8,584 nt of DNA. Origin: an uncultured Clostridia bacterium (GTDB lineage: Bacteria > Bacillota > Clostridia > Christensenellales > Aristaeellaceae). Where the stretch lies: the NCBI GenBank assembly GCA_946615785.1, contig CAMOIA010000052.1, positions 1 through 8,584 on the forward strand, read 5' to 3'. Under the pieces are notes generated by a model. The model was not told the DNA's origin. It saw nothing but the letters and a program-made list of their open reading frames with translations, and did no database searches. Below are positions 1 to 6,428 of the stretch, in pieces (position 1 is the stretch's first letter; each line of letters begins with the position of its first letter). The position numbers and the translations under genes were made by a program.

Positions 1-117
1 GGATTCGGCGGGATCAAGGTTAATGATGCCGACCTTGATCAGGTCGTCCGCGTGAACGGTCACGGCCAGGCTCAGGCACAGGATGAGCGAGAGCAAAAGG
101 GCAAAGAATTTCTTCAT
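1..117 (-). CDS. Sugar ABC transporter substrate-binding protein, MglB-like (partial, N-terminus only)
   Basis: Only the first 39 codons are present; the rest lies beyond the left edge. They encode MKKFFALL..., a positively charged start, a hydrophobic run to about residue 19, a likely signal peptidase I site after V-H-A (residues 21-23), and then mature DDLIKVGIINLDPAES. The segment KVGIINLDPAES matches the first beta strand and ligand-loop opening of galactose/glucose-binding proteins of the MglB type, which feed an ABC sugar importer. The ATG is well placed behind an AAGGAGGA ribosome binding site. No lipobox is seen: the only Cys (residue 14) is preceded by L-I-L. The gene follows the AraC-type regulator on the same strand, so it is the natural target of that two-component system. 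The family call is likely, the exact sugar unknown. Confidence 0.75.
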   Translation of the reverse strand, partial: MKKFFALLLSLILCLSLAVTVHADDLIKVGIINLDPAES

Positions 118-124
118 ATGGTGT

Positions 125-132
125 TCCTCCTT
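125..132 (-). promoter_or_regulatory. Ribosome binding site of the MglB-like gene
   Basis: On the minus strand this reads AAGGAGGA, a near-perfect anti-16S match ending about 7 bases before the ATG whose first base is 117. It fixes the start of the partial sugar-binding protein and suggests high translation, as expected for a transporter binding protein. Confidence 0.8.
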
Positions 133-167
133 CAGTTTTCGGGGCCTTCAAACCCCTTGTTAGGAAG

Positions 168-196
168 AATATACACCGTTTTTGCCATGTAAAAAA
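168..196 (-). promoter_or_regulatory. Possible promoter of the MglB-like transporter gene (weak -35)
   Basis: On the minus strand TATATT (168-173) is a 5/6 match to a -10 box. Seventeen bases upstream there is only a T run (191-196) and no TTGACA-like -35. A good -10 with a poor -35 is typical of promoters that need an activator, which fits the AraC-type response regulator encoded next door. The region is also AT-rich compared with the surrounding genes. The transcription start is inferred, not shown. Confidence 0.35.
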
Positions 197-242
197 TAGA
201 ATAATTTCCTTTGCCGGTTCAAATTGATTCTGTTTTTTTCCG

Positions 243-265
243 TTTTGACCATGAATCGTTCAAAA
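243..265. promoter_or_regulatory. Inverted repeat TTTTGA-N11-TCAAAA, candidate operator ahead of the transporter gene
   Basis: The arms TTTTGA (243-248) and TCAAAA (260-265) are perfect complements separated by 11 bases. They lie just downstream of the regulator's stop codon and about 70 bases upstream of the putative -10 of the MglB-like gene. Another GTTCAAA lies at 217-223, 41 bases (about four helix turns) from the copy at 258-264. The spacing suits an activator of the AraC type that binds repeated half sites, but no site is established for this regulator. It is unlikely to be a terminator because no T tract follows on the minus strand. Confidence 0.3.
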
Positions 266-270
266 TGCTT

Positions 271-1509
271 TTATTCCGGTTCGTTTTGATGCTGCGCGCG
301 GTATTCTCCGGGGGTCATGCCCATGTTTTTCCGAAACAGGTAGCTGAAATAATGGGCGTCGTTATACCCGACGTCCTGGGCGATCTGCGTGTTTTTCCGA
401 TCGGTGTTTTTCAGCAGTTCCTTGGCCTTATGAAGCCTTAAATAGGTCAGGTATTCGGTGAACGTTTTTCCGCTTTCCTGCGAAAATACGGTGGAAAACC
501 GGCTTTCGCTCATGCCGACCGCGCTGCTGACGTCCCGAAGCATGAGGCTGGAATCGGTATAATGCTCGGCCATGTACAGGCGGGCCCTTGCGGTCACGGT
601 ATGGGCGTTTCCGCCGTCGCAGGCGTCGCCGAAGTCCCTTACGCCGATGATCAGGGGCTTATCCCGCGTCTGGTCGCCGAGAACATGGCGGATGTGCGCG
701 GCGCTCTTCATGCTGTCGATGATGCGCTCCGGGGCGGAAACGGTTTCCCCGATGCTCAGACGGATGCTGCCGCAGCCGTTTCTTTCAAGCTCAGTTGCGC
801 AGGAGGCCGCGAACGCGTAGGCTCGCTCCTCGGCGTCCGCGTCGCTGTCGCCCAGAATCAGGATTCGTCCGCCGGTGCGGCTTCCCGTGACGTGGACGAT
901 CCCGCCGCTGCCCTCGGCCAGTTCCCGAAGCGCGTCCAGTCCCCGGTCCTTTGGGGTAAAGGCGGCGTCGACGACCACGTACCGGCCGGCGAGGATCTGT
1001 ACGCCCATGGCGCGCAATTGGTCGATCACGTTTGCGGCATCCGTTGCGGCCGCGTCCTCGGAATAGAGGGTAGAGAGCAGCTTTTCCTTCACAAACAGGC
1101 TGTCCCCTTTAAAAAGCGGCGTGCGCTCCTGCTCCGCGGCGATGAGCGCGTTCACCCTGTCCAGCGCCTCGCGCAGTTCACGGGCGGTGATGGGCTTGAG
1201 CAGGTATTCTCTTACGCCCAGCTGGAGGGCTTTGCGGGCGTACTCGAATTCGTCGTATCCGCTCAGGATGACGATACCGATCCAGGGCATCTGCCGCCGT
1301 ACCACGCGGCAAAGCTCCAGACCGTCCATGAAAGGCATGCGGATATCCGTCACAAGGATGTCAGGCTTGGTATCCCGGATCATGGAAAGGGCGATCTCGC
1401 CGTCTGGCGCTTCCCCGACCAGCTGATAATCGGCTTCGTCCCAGGGAAAGGAATTGCGGATGCCCTCGCGGATCACAATTTCGTCGTCAACCAGAAAGAC
1501 TTTGGTCAT
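271..1509 (-). CDS. AraC-type response regulator (YesN family)
   Basis: This 412-residue DNA-binding response regulator is the output arm of the sugar-sensing system. Residues 1-120 form a receiver domain: acidic pocket VDDE (7-10), phosphorylated aspartate D55 in LVTDIRMP, the switch Ser in ILSGYDEF (S83) and invariant K105 in LLKP. A middle region (about 130-300) resembles the linker domain of YesN-type regulators and is of unclear function. Residues 305-405 hold two helix-turn-helix motifs of the AraC/XylS type, including SSAVGMSESRFSTVFSQESG and IAQDVGYNDAHYFSYLFRKN. The ATG at 1509 is preferred over a TTG six bases upstream because an AGAGG ribosome site lies 9 bases before the ATG but only 3 before the TTG. 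Its start overlaps the end of the kinase gene by 23 bases, so the two are probably translationally coupled. The likely target is the MglB-like transporter gene that follows. Confidence 0.93.
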   Translation of the reverse strand: MTKVFLVDDEIVIREGIRNSFPWDEADYQLVGEAPDGEIALSMIRDTKPDILVTDIRMPFMDGLELCRVVRRQMPWIGIVILSGYDEFEYARKALQLGVREYLLKPITARELREALDRVNALIAAEQERTPLFKGDSLFVKEKLLSTLYSEDAAATDAANVIDQLRAMGVQILAGRYVVVDAAFTPKDRGLDALRELAEGSGGIVHVTGSRTGGRILILGDSDADAEERAYAFAASCATELERNGCGSIRLSIGETVSAPERIIDSMKSAAHIRHVLGDQTRDKPLIIGVRDFGDACDGGNAHTVTARARLYMAEHYTDSSLMLRDVSSAVGMSESRFSTVFSQESGKTFTEYLTYLRLHKAKELLKNTDRKNTQIAQDVGYNDAHYFSYLFRKNMGMTPGEYRAQHQNEPE

Positions 1510-2953
1510 TTTCAATTTCCTCTCTCGTGCGGCAGGGCACGCAGAAGGATACGCGCGTGCCGTCCGCGCCGCTTTCGATGTGCAGCCCTTCCGCCTGGTT
1601 GTAGTACAGGCGGATGCGCAGGTTCACGTTTGCAAGGCCGAAGCCGTGCAGGGGCGGCGTCTGCACCACCTGCTTTTCCGCCATCCGCGCCTGAAGCGCG
1701 GCAAGCGTTTCCGCGTCCATGCCCTTTCCGGTATCGCTGACGGAAAACAGCATGTGTTTTCCTTCCATTTTGCCCGAGACCAGAATCCTGCCGCCGCCGC
1801 GTTTGTATTTGATGCCGTGGTACAGCGCGTTTTCAACCAGCGGCTGCAAAAGCAGCTTCAGGATGTAGTAATCGTGCATTTCTTCGGGAATGTCGATCTC
1901 GTAATCCAGAATGTCCCGGTAACGGGTCTTTTGAATGCTCAGGTAGCCGGCGATGTGCTTTTTTTCCTGGCTGATGGGAATCCAGTCCGCGCCGGAGGAA
2001 AGGCTGATGCGGAAAAAATCGCTCAGGGCGCGGGTGAGCTGGATCACTTCCGCCTGCTCGCCTGCCTCGGCCTTCCACACAATGGCGTCCAGCGTGTTGT
2101 ACAGGAAATGGGGGTTGATCTGGGCCTGCAGGGTGCGAAGCTCCGCCTTCTTGAGGGTTCTTTCGTCGCGGATGCGCTGCTGCATCATGGTGTCCAGGTT
2201 ATCGGCCATGATGTTGACCTGGCCGGTCAGGTTCCACAGTTCTTCCACATTGGTGGTGGGCAGGCGCGCGCGCATGTCGCCTTCCGCGAGCCTTGCGGTA
2301 ACGCTTTCAAGCATCTGAATGGGCTGGCGGACGAAACGCACGGTGGAGCGGGCCGCGTGGCTCGCCATCAGCATGGCAAAGAGCGCGAGCAGCACCTCAA
2401 AGACCGCCGTATACAGCGCAACCTGGTTCAATCGGGCACTCATGGCGGCGGCGGAATTGATTTCGCCGGTGATGTAGTCGTTGAGCATGCTGACGACAAG
2501 GCCCGCTACATCCCGGATTTCGGCCAGAACCTGTTCGTTTTCGGTCACGCGCCCGCCCTGAAGGATGCTGTCGCGGATTCTGTCGACATACTGCTGCAGG
2601 GTGTCCATGGTGCGGCGGGCGATGATCAGCTCCAGCTTGCCGTTTTCGTCGGAGGTTCGGGTGATCGTTTCCATCGTTTCGTCGGCCTGCGCGATCAGGG
2701 CGTAGGTCTGGCTTTCCGTCATCGTTTCGCGCCCGCTGACCACGCGCCAGACGGCGCCGGGGATGCCGTCTGAAACCACGGGCTTGAGCGCGGCGACGGC
2801 GCCCATGCGCTCCATGGACCGCGAATAGCGGATCGAAAAAACCAGCATCAGCGACACGCTGACGATTACCGGCACGATCAGCAGCAGCAGGATCTGCCAG
2901 CCCATGCCTTTGATGCGGCTGGCAATGCTCATGTTCCAGCGGTTCCTGCTCAT
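1487..2953 (-). CDS. Membrane sensor histidine kinase (YesM/LytS type)
   Basis: This 488-residue kinase is the sensor partner of the AraC-type regulator. Membrane segment 1 spans about residues 18-41. An extracytoplasmic, mainly helical region follows (about 42-178), then membrane segment 2 (about 179-199) and a HAMP-like linker (about 200-260). The His_kinase domain carries the phosphorylated histidine H282 in QINPHFLYNTLD, the hallmark of the YesM/LytS class. The ATPase domain shows the N box LVENALYHG (N375), the G1 box DTGKGMD (407-413) and the G2 box GFGLANV (437-443), so it looks catalytically intact. Its ATG lies one base after the stop of the YtfQ-like lipoprotein gene. That packing suggests the lipoprotein feeds it the signal. 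The outer domain is short and has no obvious sugar-binding fold of its own, consistent with sensing through a partner protein. The ligand is inferred, not seen. Confidence 0.93.
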   Translation of the reverse strand: MSRNRWNMSIASRIKGMGWQILLLLIVPVIVSVSLMLVFSIRYSRSMERMGAVAALKPVVSDGIPGAVWRVVSGRETMTESQTYALIAQADETMETITRTSDENGKLELIIARRTMDTLQQYVDRIRDSILQGGRVTENEQVLAEIRDVAGLVVSMLNDYITGEINSAAAMSARLNQVALYTAVFEVLLALFAMLMASHAARSTVRFVRQPIQMLESVTARLAEGDMRARLPTTNVEELWNLTGQVNIMADNLDTMMQQRIRDERTLKKAELRTLQAQINPHFLYNTLDAIVWKAEAGEQAEVIQLTRALSDFFRISLSSGADWIPISQEKKHIAGYLSIQKTRYRDILDYEIDIPEEMHDYYILKLLLQPLVENALYHGIKYKRGGGRILVSGKMEGKHMLFSVSDTGKGMDAETLAALQARMAEKQVVQTPPLHGFGLANVNLRIRLYYNQAEGLHIESGADGTRVSFCVPCRTREEIENDQSLSG

Positions 2954-2954
2954 A

Positions 2955-3926
2955 TCAGTACCCCCGCGGCAAAAGCGCCGACAGGTCGTCCTCGTCGCTG
3001 AAGACGCGCTCGGCAGGGTGGATCACCCGCTCCACTTCCCTGCCTTCCTTTACGTTCAGGGCGGTTTCCATCAAAAGCGATCCGAGCATCGGCGTGCATT
3101 CCACGATGCAGTTGATTTTCCCGGCCTTGAGGATATCGATGGCTTCCTGTCCCGCGTCGATGGAGATGAGGATCATGTCCCGTCCCGGCGTGTAGCCGGC
3201 CTGTTCGATCTCCGGCAGCGCGCCCATGGTCATTTCGTCGTTATGGCTGAAAATCACGTCGATCTGGTCGCCGTATTTTTCCAGCAGATAGCGCATGCTT
3301 TCCGCGCCGCGGCTGCGCAGAAAATCGCCGTTGACGCTCTCGAGCAGCACCATTCTCGGATCCCCGGCGACGGTGTCCCAGAAACCGTCGTGGCGCTGCT
3401 TCATGGGCGTCGAGTTTTCCGTACCGGTGATTTCGACAATGTGAAGCGTATCCCTTTGAAGCGCGTCCGCCTTTCGCATCAGGTACCTGGCGGCCATAAC
3501 GCCCTCCTCGTAAAAGTCCGCGCCGATCTGGCTCAGGTACAGGCTCTCATCTTCCGTTTTGATGGTACGGTCCACCAGGATCACCGGAATGCCGGCCTGA
3601 CGGGCTTCGTTGAGAACGTTGTCCCACCCTTCCTCCACGATGGGCGAAAAGGCGATCACGTCCACCCGATAGGCGATGAAACGGCGGATGGCGTTGATCT
3701 GGTTTTCCTGCTTCTGGTTGGCGTTGTCCATCATCAGGCTGACGCCGTAGGTCTTCGCCTTTTCTTCGATGTCCTTGGTGTTGCCGATGCGGAACGAGCT
3801 TTCGCTGCCGAGCTGGCTGAAGCCGAGGACCAGGGCGGGTTCCTCCGCCTGCTGCTTTGGCTCGCAGCCGCATAAAAACGCACAGCAAAAAAGCAGCGCG
3901 GCCAGGGCGAGTGCTTTTCCCTTCAT
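2955..3926 (-). CDS. Sugar-binding lipoprotein, YtfQ-like, probable sensor component
   Basis: This is a 323-residue periplasmic-binding-protein type I lipoprotein. Residues 1-20 form a lipoprotein signal ending in the lipobox L-C-G-C, with C21 the lipidated cysteine, so it should be anchored outside the membrane. From residue 32, VLGFSQLGSESSFR, NQKQENQINAIRRF, IPVILVDR, SHNDEMTMGA and ISIDAGQEAI follow the order and spacing of YtfQ, the E. coli galactofuranose-binding protein. The aromatic-Arg pair of the ligand loop is kept as FR (residues 45-46). The reading frame stays open upstream to 4541, but that part runs antisense to the zinc-ribbon gene and precedes a proper signal peptide, so the internal ATG behind an AGGGGG site is the start. 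No permease or ATPase gene adjoins it. Instead the kinase starts one base after its stop, so a sensing role is more likely than transport. Galactofuranose or another hexose or pentose is possible as ligand. Confidence 0.88.
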   Translation of the reverse strand: MKGKALALAALLFCCAFLCGCEPKQQAEEPALVLGFSQLGSESSFRIGNTKDIEEKAKTYGVSLMMDNANQKQENQINAIRRFIAYRVDVIAFSPIVEEGWDNVLNEARQAGIPVILVDRTIKTEDESLYLSQIGADFYEEGVMAARYLMRKADALQRDTLHIVEITGTENSTPMKQRHDGFWDTVAGDPRMVLLESVNGDFLRSRGAESMRYLLEKYGDQIDVIFSHNDEMTMGALPEIEQAGYTPGRDMILISIDAGQEAIDILKAGKINCIVECTPMLGSLLMETALNVKEGREVERVIHPAERVFSDEDDLSALLPRGY

Positions 3927-3995
3927 TGTGGGATACCCCCTTGGCGGTATTCGTTGATAGCTTACAATTCTCCGCCCGTCGCTGTTTTCCCTGCC

Positions 3996-4025
3996 TTCAA
4001 AAGCAAAATCCCGTTTTCTTTTGAA
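3996..4025. promoter_or_regulatory. Inverted repeat TTCAAAAG...CTTTTGAA in the divergent control region
   Basis: TTCAAAAG (3996-4003) and CTTTTGAA (4018-4025) are perfect complements. Inside them AAAA (4005-4008) and TTTT (4014-4017) also pair, giving 12 pairs with one bulged C around a five-base loop, TCCCG. It lies about 70-100 bases upstream of the start of the lipoprotein-kinase-regulator operon, and no convincing -10/-35 pair for that operon could be picked out. It could be a regulator binding site or a hairpin in a leader RNA. The half site TTCAAA recurs ahead of the MglB-like gene, which favours a protein site. Confidence 0.35.
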
Positions 4026-4035
4026 AGCGGTGTAA
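4022..4035 (+). promoter_or_regulatory. Candidate cre site (CcpA catabolite control)
   Basis: TGAAAGCGGTGTAA matches the catabolite-responsive element consensus TGWNANCGNTNWCA at 13 of 14 positions; only the C near the end is replaced by A. It lies between the two divergent operons, overlapping the right arm of the inverted repeat and 16 bases upstream of the -35 box of the rightward promoter. CcpA binding here could repress the sugar-sensing operon when better sugars are available and might also affect the rightward genes. The match is by eye and degenerate consensuses give false hits. Confidence 0.4.
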
Positions 4036-4051
4036 AATAACGCCGGAGCAC

Positions 4052-4081
4052 TTGCAATTTCGGACAGTTCTGCTTTATAGT
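4052..4081 (+). promoter_or_regulatory. Sigma-70-type promoter for the zinc-ribbon/pseudokinase operon
   Basis: TTGCAA (4052-4057, 4/6 match to -35) and TATAGT (4076-4081, 5/6 match to -10) are separated by 18 bases. Transcription would begin near 4088, giving a leader of about 30 bases that ends in a strong GGAGGA ribosome site (4105-4110), 6 bases before the ATG at 4117. No other promoter candidate of this quality is seen before 6429, so it may drive all three rightward genes. Confidence 0.5.
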
Positions 4082-4116
4082 GATAGGGTTGAAACCGTTC
4101 ATCCGGAGGAAGGGAC

Positions 4117-4887
4117 ATGCTCTTGTATTTGATCCTGGCGGCGCTTGTGCTCTCATCTGCCGCCGTTTTGCTTTGCGTCCGTCTGTCGGACGCCCGCGCC
4201 GCCGCCCGCCTGCCCGCCATGCCTGAAACCGAGAACGAACGGGAGGACGCCGGGATCGCGGAAGCAAAGCGTCGCATGGGGCCGTCGGGGCTGTGTCCCA
4301 AATGCCAGAAGCGGGTGAACCCGATGGAAAAAACCTGTCCGCACTGCGGCGAACCGCTGACCGTGCGGGGCATGAAGAGCTTTGGCGGCAGGAGCCTTTC
4401 GGGCGAGGACGCGCTGATCGATGAGGTGAACCGGTGGCTTTTTGTGAACCGCTCCGCGATCCGGGTGCGGGCGGATTTCTCCACCGCCGTGCGCAGCGGG
4501 TTCCCGGCCGGGCGGGAAGTGCTCTCCAGGGTGATACTCACCTACGATATCGCCGGCGTGAAGCGGCAGGAGGATTACGCGCTGGTCGCGCCGAAAAGGA
4601 GGTTTCCCTTTCGCGCGCGAAGCGGTGCGGAGCTGCTTTCCGCGCTTCTAAGGCGCTATCCGGAGGCGAGGGTCGTTTCCGCGACGGACGTGCGCGCGGT
4701 CTCAGAGGAGGAGGAACCCCTGGCCTTTCTGCGTGCGCAGCGGGTATATGCCCTGCTGATGCTGCCCGGCGCCAGATGGGAACGAAGGCGGCGCGGGGAT
4801 CCCTGGCGCACGGTATTGTGGGTGCTGATCGCGCTGCTTGTGATCGCGCTGCTCGCGGGGCTGTATTTCAGGCTGCTTGCTTTTTGA
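4117..4887 (+). CDS. Two-pass membrane protein with a zinc ribbon, function unknown
   Basis: This 256-residue protein is not one I recognise by name. Residues 2-20 form a membrane segment followed by Arg-rich sequence. A four-cysteine zinc ribbon follows, CPKC (60-63) and CPHC (74-77), the rubredoxin-like knuckle pair that normally binds one zinc ion. Residues about 95-215 look like a folded alpha/beta domain of unknown type. A second membrane segment (about 232-252) is preceded by the basic stretch ERRRRGDPWR. By the positive-inside rule both termini face outward and the ribbon plus central domain are cytoplasmic. The start is fixed by the GGAGGA site 6 bases upstream. The pseudokinase gene begins 12 bases after its stop, so the two are almost surely co-expressed and may form a complex. 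Zinc ribbons with this layout usually bind protein or nucleic acid; there is no sign of an enzyme active site. Confidence 0.85.
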   Translation: MLLYLILAALVLSSAAVLLCVRLSDARAAARLPAMPETENEREDAGIAEAKRRMGPSGLCPKCQKRVNPMEKTCPHCGEPLTVRGMKSFGGRSLSGEDALIDEVNRWLFVNRSAIRVRADFSTAVRSGFPAGREVLSRVILTYDIAGVKRQEDYALVAPKRRFPFRARSGAELLSALLRRYPEARVVSATDVRAVSEEEEPLAFLRAQRVYALLMLPGARWERRRRGDPWRTVLWVLIALLVIALLAGLYFRLLAF

Positions 4888-4899
4888 GCGGGGGAGACC

Positions 4900-6384
4900 A
4901 TGGAGAAGAAGACGGTAACGGACGAGAGGACGCCGCTTGCAAGGGGCGCGGCCCTGACGGTGCGCCTGGGGCACGAAAAGCGACGCCTTGTGGTGCGCAA
5001 ATGCTTTTCCTTCGGGCGGGAGTGCCTGAATTACCTGGCGGAAAGCCGCGACGCGGGCGGCGGCGGCAGGGAGATCCTGGTGAAGGAGTTTTATCCGGCG
5101 GACATGACGGTCAGCCGCCGGGGCGATCAATTCAAAACCAGCCGGCAGGACCGCGCGTTTTTTGAAAAGCGGCGCGAGCGGTTCCTGGAGGGCAAGAGCA
5201 CATACGCGGCCCTGTATCCGCAGGGAATCTTCCATTATGGGACGGCAAACGGAACGGCCTATGCGCTGACGGATCCTTCCGAGGGCAGCGTGATGCGCCT
5301 GCGGGACAAGGAGGAGACGCCCTTTGGCGTTCTCATGCTGTTTCGGGACGTGGCGCGGCAGCTCTCGGCGCTGCATGAAAACGGCGTGGCCTGCGGAGAC
5401 CTTCGGTGGGAGCAGGTGTTTCTTACCCGCGGGGGCAGCGTGCGCCTTGCCGATCTGGACACCTCCGTCGCCTTTGGGGAAGAGGTGCTTTTATCAGGCG
5501 CCGCGAAAGGACAAAAGCCCGTCAAAGCGGAAGCGTCTGAGGATCTTTACAGGTTCGGCACGCTTCTGTTTCTGAAACTGACCGGACGGCAGCCGGAGGC
5601 GGAGGAGCGGCAGGCGATTCTGAACGGAAGCTTTCCGTACGCGGAGAAAATGCCCCTCCTTTCCGGGTTTGACGATTGCCTTCCGGAGCTTTCTGCCGTT
5701 TTTCGGGCCTGCTTTGCAAGGGAAGAGGACGCTAAGGCCGTAGAGCAGCACCTGGAGGCGGCGATGAAGCATCTTCCGAGGGAAACGGAGCGGCACCGCG
5801 CCGAAGTGCCCGCGGAAACGGAGACGGGCGGGGAAGGCCCCGTCCGGCACGATGGGGGAAAGCGGCATCCCGTGCTGCTTTTTGCGCTGATTTTTCTTCT
5901 GGCGCTGAACGCCGCCGTCTGGTTTGGGGATGAGGCGTGGCTCGCGCCCCTGAAAGGGCCGGCCGCTGCGGTGAGGGCGCTGTTTACGCAGACGGATACG
6001 CCTGTTTTCACGCCGACGTCCGGCCGGTACTTCGGCAAGGCCGACTGGAAGGACATTGCCTTTACCGTGGACCAGCGCGCGAGCGGCGGCACTGTGATCC
6101 TGCGCTACCGGATCGGCGATACGGAATGCGTGATCGGCAGGAACGCGACCGCGACGGCGGTCACGGACGCGGGGGAATGGACCGTGCCGTTCATGAACGC
6201 GGGGCAGTCCCTTCAGCCCGGGGCCGTATCCTCCGTGCCCATGACCTTTTCCGAAATGAAAGGGACCCTTAAGTCCCTGATCCTCTACGGCTTTATTCCC
6301 ATGAATCCGGACGGGCAGACGGCGGCGCAGGAGGCCGCCGGCGTGACCGTGCCGATCGCGTATCTTCCGGAAGGGAACGAATGA
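4900..6384 (+). CDS. Membrane-anchored protein-kinase-like protein with degenerate active site (probable pseudokinase)
   Basis: This is a 494-residue single-pass membrane protein. Residues about 25-290 resemble a Firmicutes Ser/Thr kinase domain. There is a nucleotide-loop remnant (CFSFGRECLNYLA, 35-47) and the ATP-anchoring lysine K62 in ILVKEFYP, which matches the KE-aromatic-P signature of these kinases. A catalytic-loop equivalent, CGDLRWEQVFL, keeps Asp D167 but lacks the HRD His and Arg and has Gln 172 where the metal-binding Asn should be. The DFG equivalent is DLD (185-187), and no APE is evident. Substrate phosphorylation may therefore be weak or absent. After a charged linker, a membrane helix (about 324-342) leads to an outer domain (about 365-494) predicted to be mostly beta, of no family I recognise. 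Basic residues before the helix place the kinase part inside. It starts 12 bases after the zinc-ribbon gene behind GGGGGAG, slightly close to the ATG. It may relay an outside signal or scaffold a partner. Confidence 0.82.
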   Translation: MEKKTVTDERTPLARGAALTVRLGHEKRRLVVRKCFSFGRECLNYLAESRDAGGGGREILVKEFYPADMTVSRRGDQFKTSRQDRAFFEKRRERFLEGKSTYAALYPQGIFHYGTANGTAYALTDPSEGSVMRLRDKEETPFGVLMLFRDVARQLSALHENGVACGDLRWEQVFLTRGGSVRLADLDTSVAFGEEVLLSGAAKGQKPVKAEASEDLYRFGTLLFLKLTGRQPEAEERQAILNGSFPYAEKMPLLSGFDDCLPELSAVFRACFAREEDAKAVEQHLEAAMKHLPRETERHRAEVPAETETGGEGPVRHDGGKRHPVLLFALIFLLALNAAVWFGDEAWLAPLKGPAAAVRALFTQTDTPVFTPTSGRYFGKADWKDIAFTVDQRASGGTVILRYRIGDTECVIGRNATATAVTDAGEWTVPFMNAGQSLQPGAVSSVPMTFSEMKGTLKSLILYGFIPMNPDGQTAAQEAAGVTVPIAYLPEGNE

Positions 6385-6428
6385 CAATCGAAAAAACGGC
6401 TCAAATGACATAAGAAAGGGGCTTTCAC

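Noticed and set aside
141..156. GGGG-N8-CCCC in the transporter leader as a riboswitch or attenuator
   Set aside because: A single four-pair stem is too little to support a structured leader; no second hairpin or T tract follows before the ribosome site.
243..265. Inverted repeat as terminator of the regulator gene
   Set aside because: On the minus strand the repeat is followed by an A-rich stretch, not a T tract, and the stem is only six pairs with an 11-base loop.
1513..1515. TTG as start of the response regulator
   Set aside because: The ribosome site would be only 3 bases away. The ATG two codons downstream has 9-base spacing and gives the usual receiver-domain beginning MTKVFLVDDE.
562..2773. 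Long plus-strand open frames (562-1740 and 1454-2773) opposite the regulator and kinase genes
   Set aside because: They are antisense to genes with clear domains and motifs, lack ribosome sites, and their predicted proteins are low-complexity Arg/Ala/Gly/His-rich, as expected for shadow frames in GC-rich DNA.
2904..3875. 323-codon plus-strand open frame opposite the YtfQ-like gene
   Set aside because: Shadow of the lipoprotein gene; its product has no recognisable motif and it spans the tight junction of two real minus-strand genes.
3927..4541. N-terminal extension of the YtfQ-like frame up to 4541
   Set aside because: The extension crosses the divergent control region and lies antisense to the zinc-ribbon gene. 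A textbook lipoprotein signal peptide begins at the internal ATG (3926) behind its own ribosome site.
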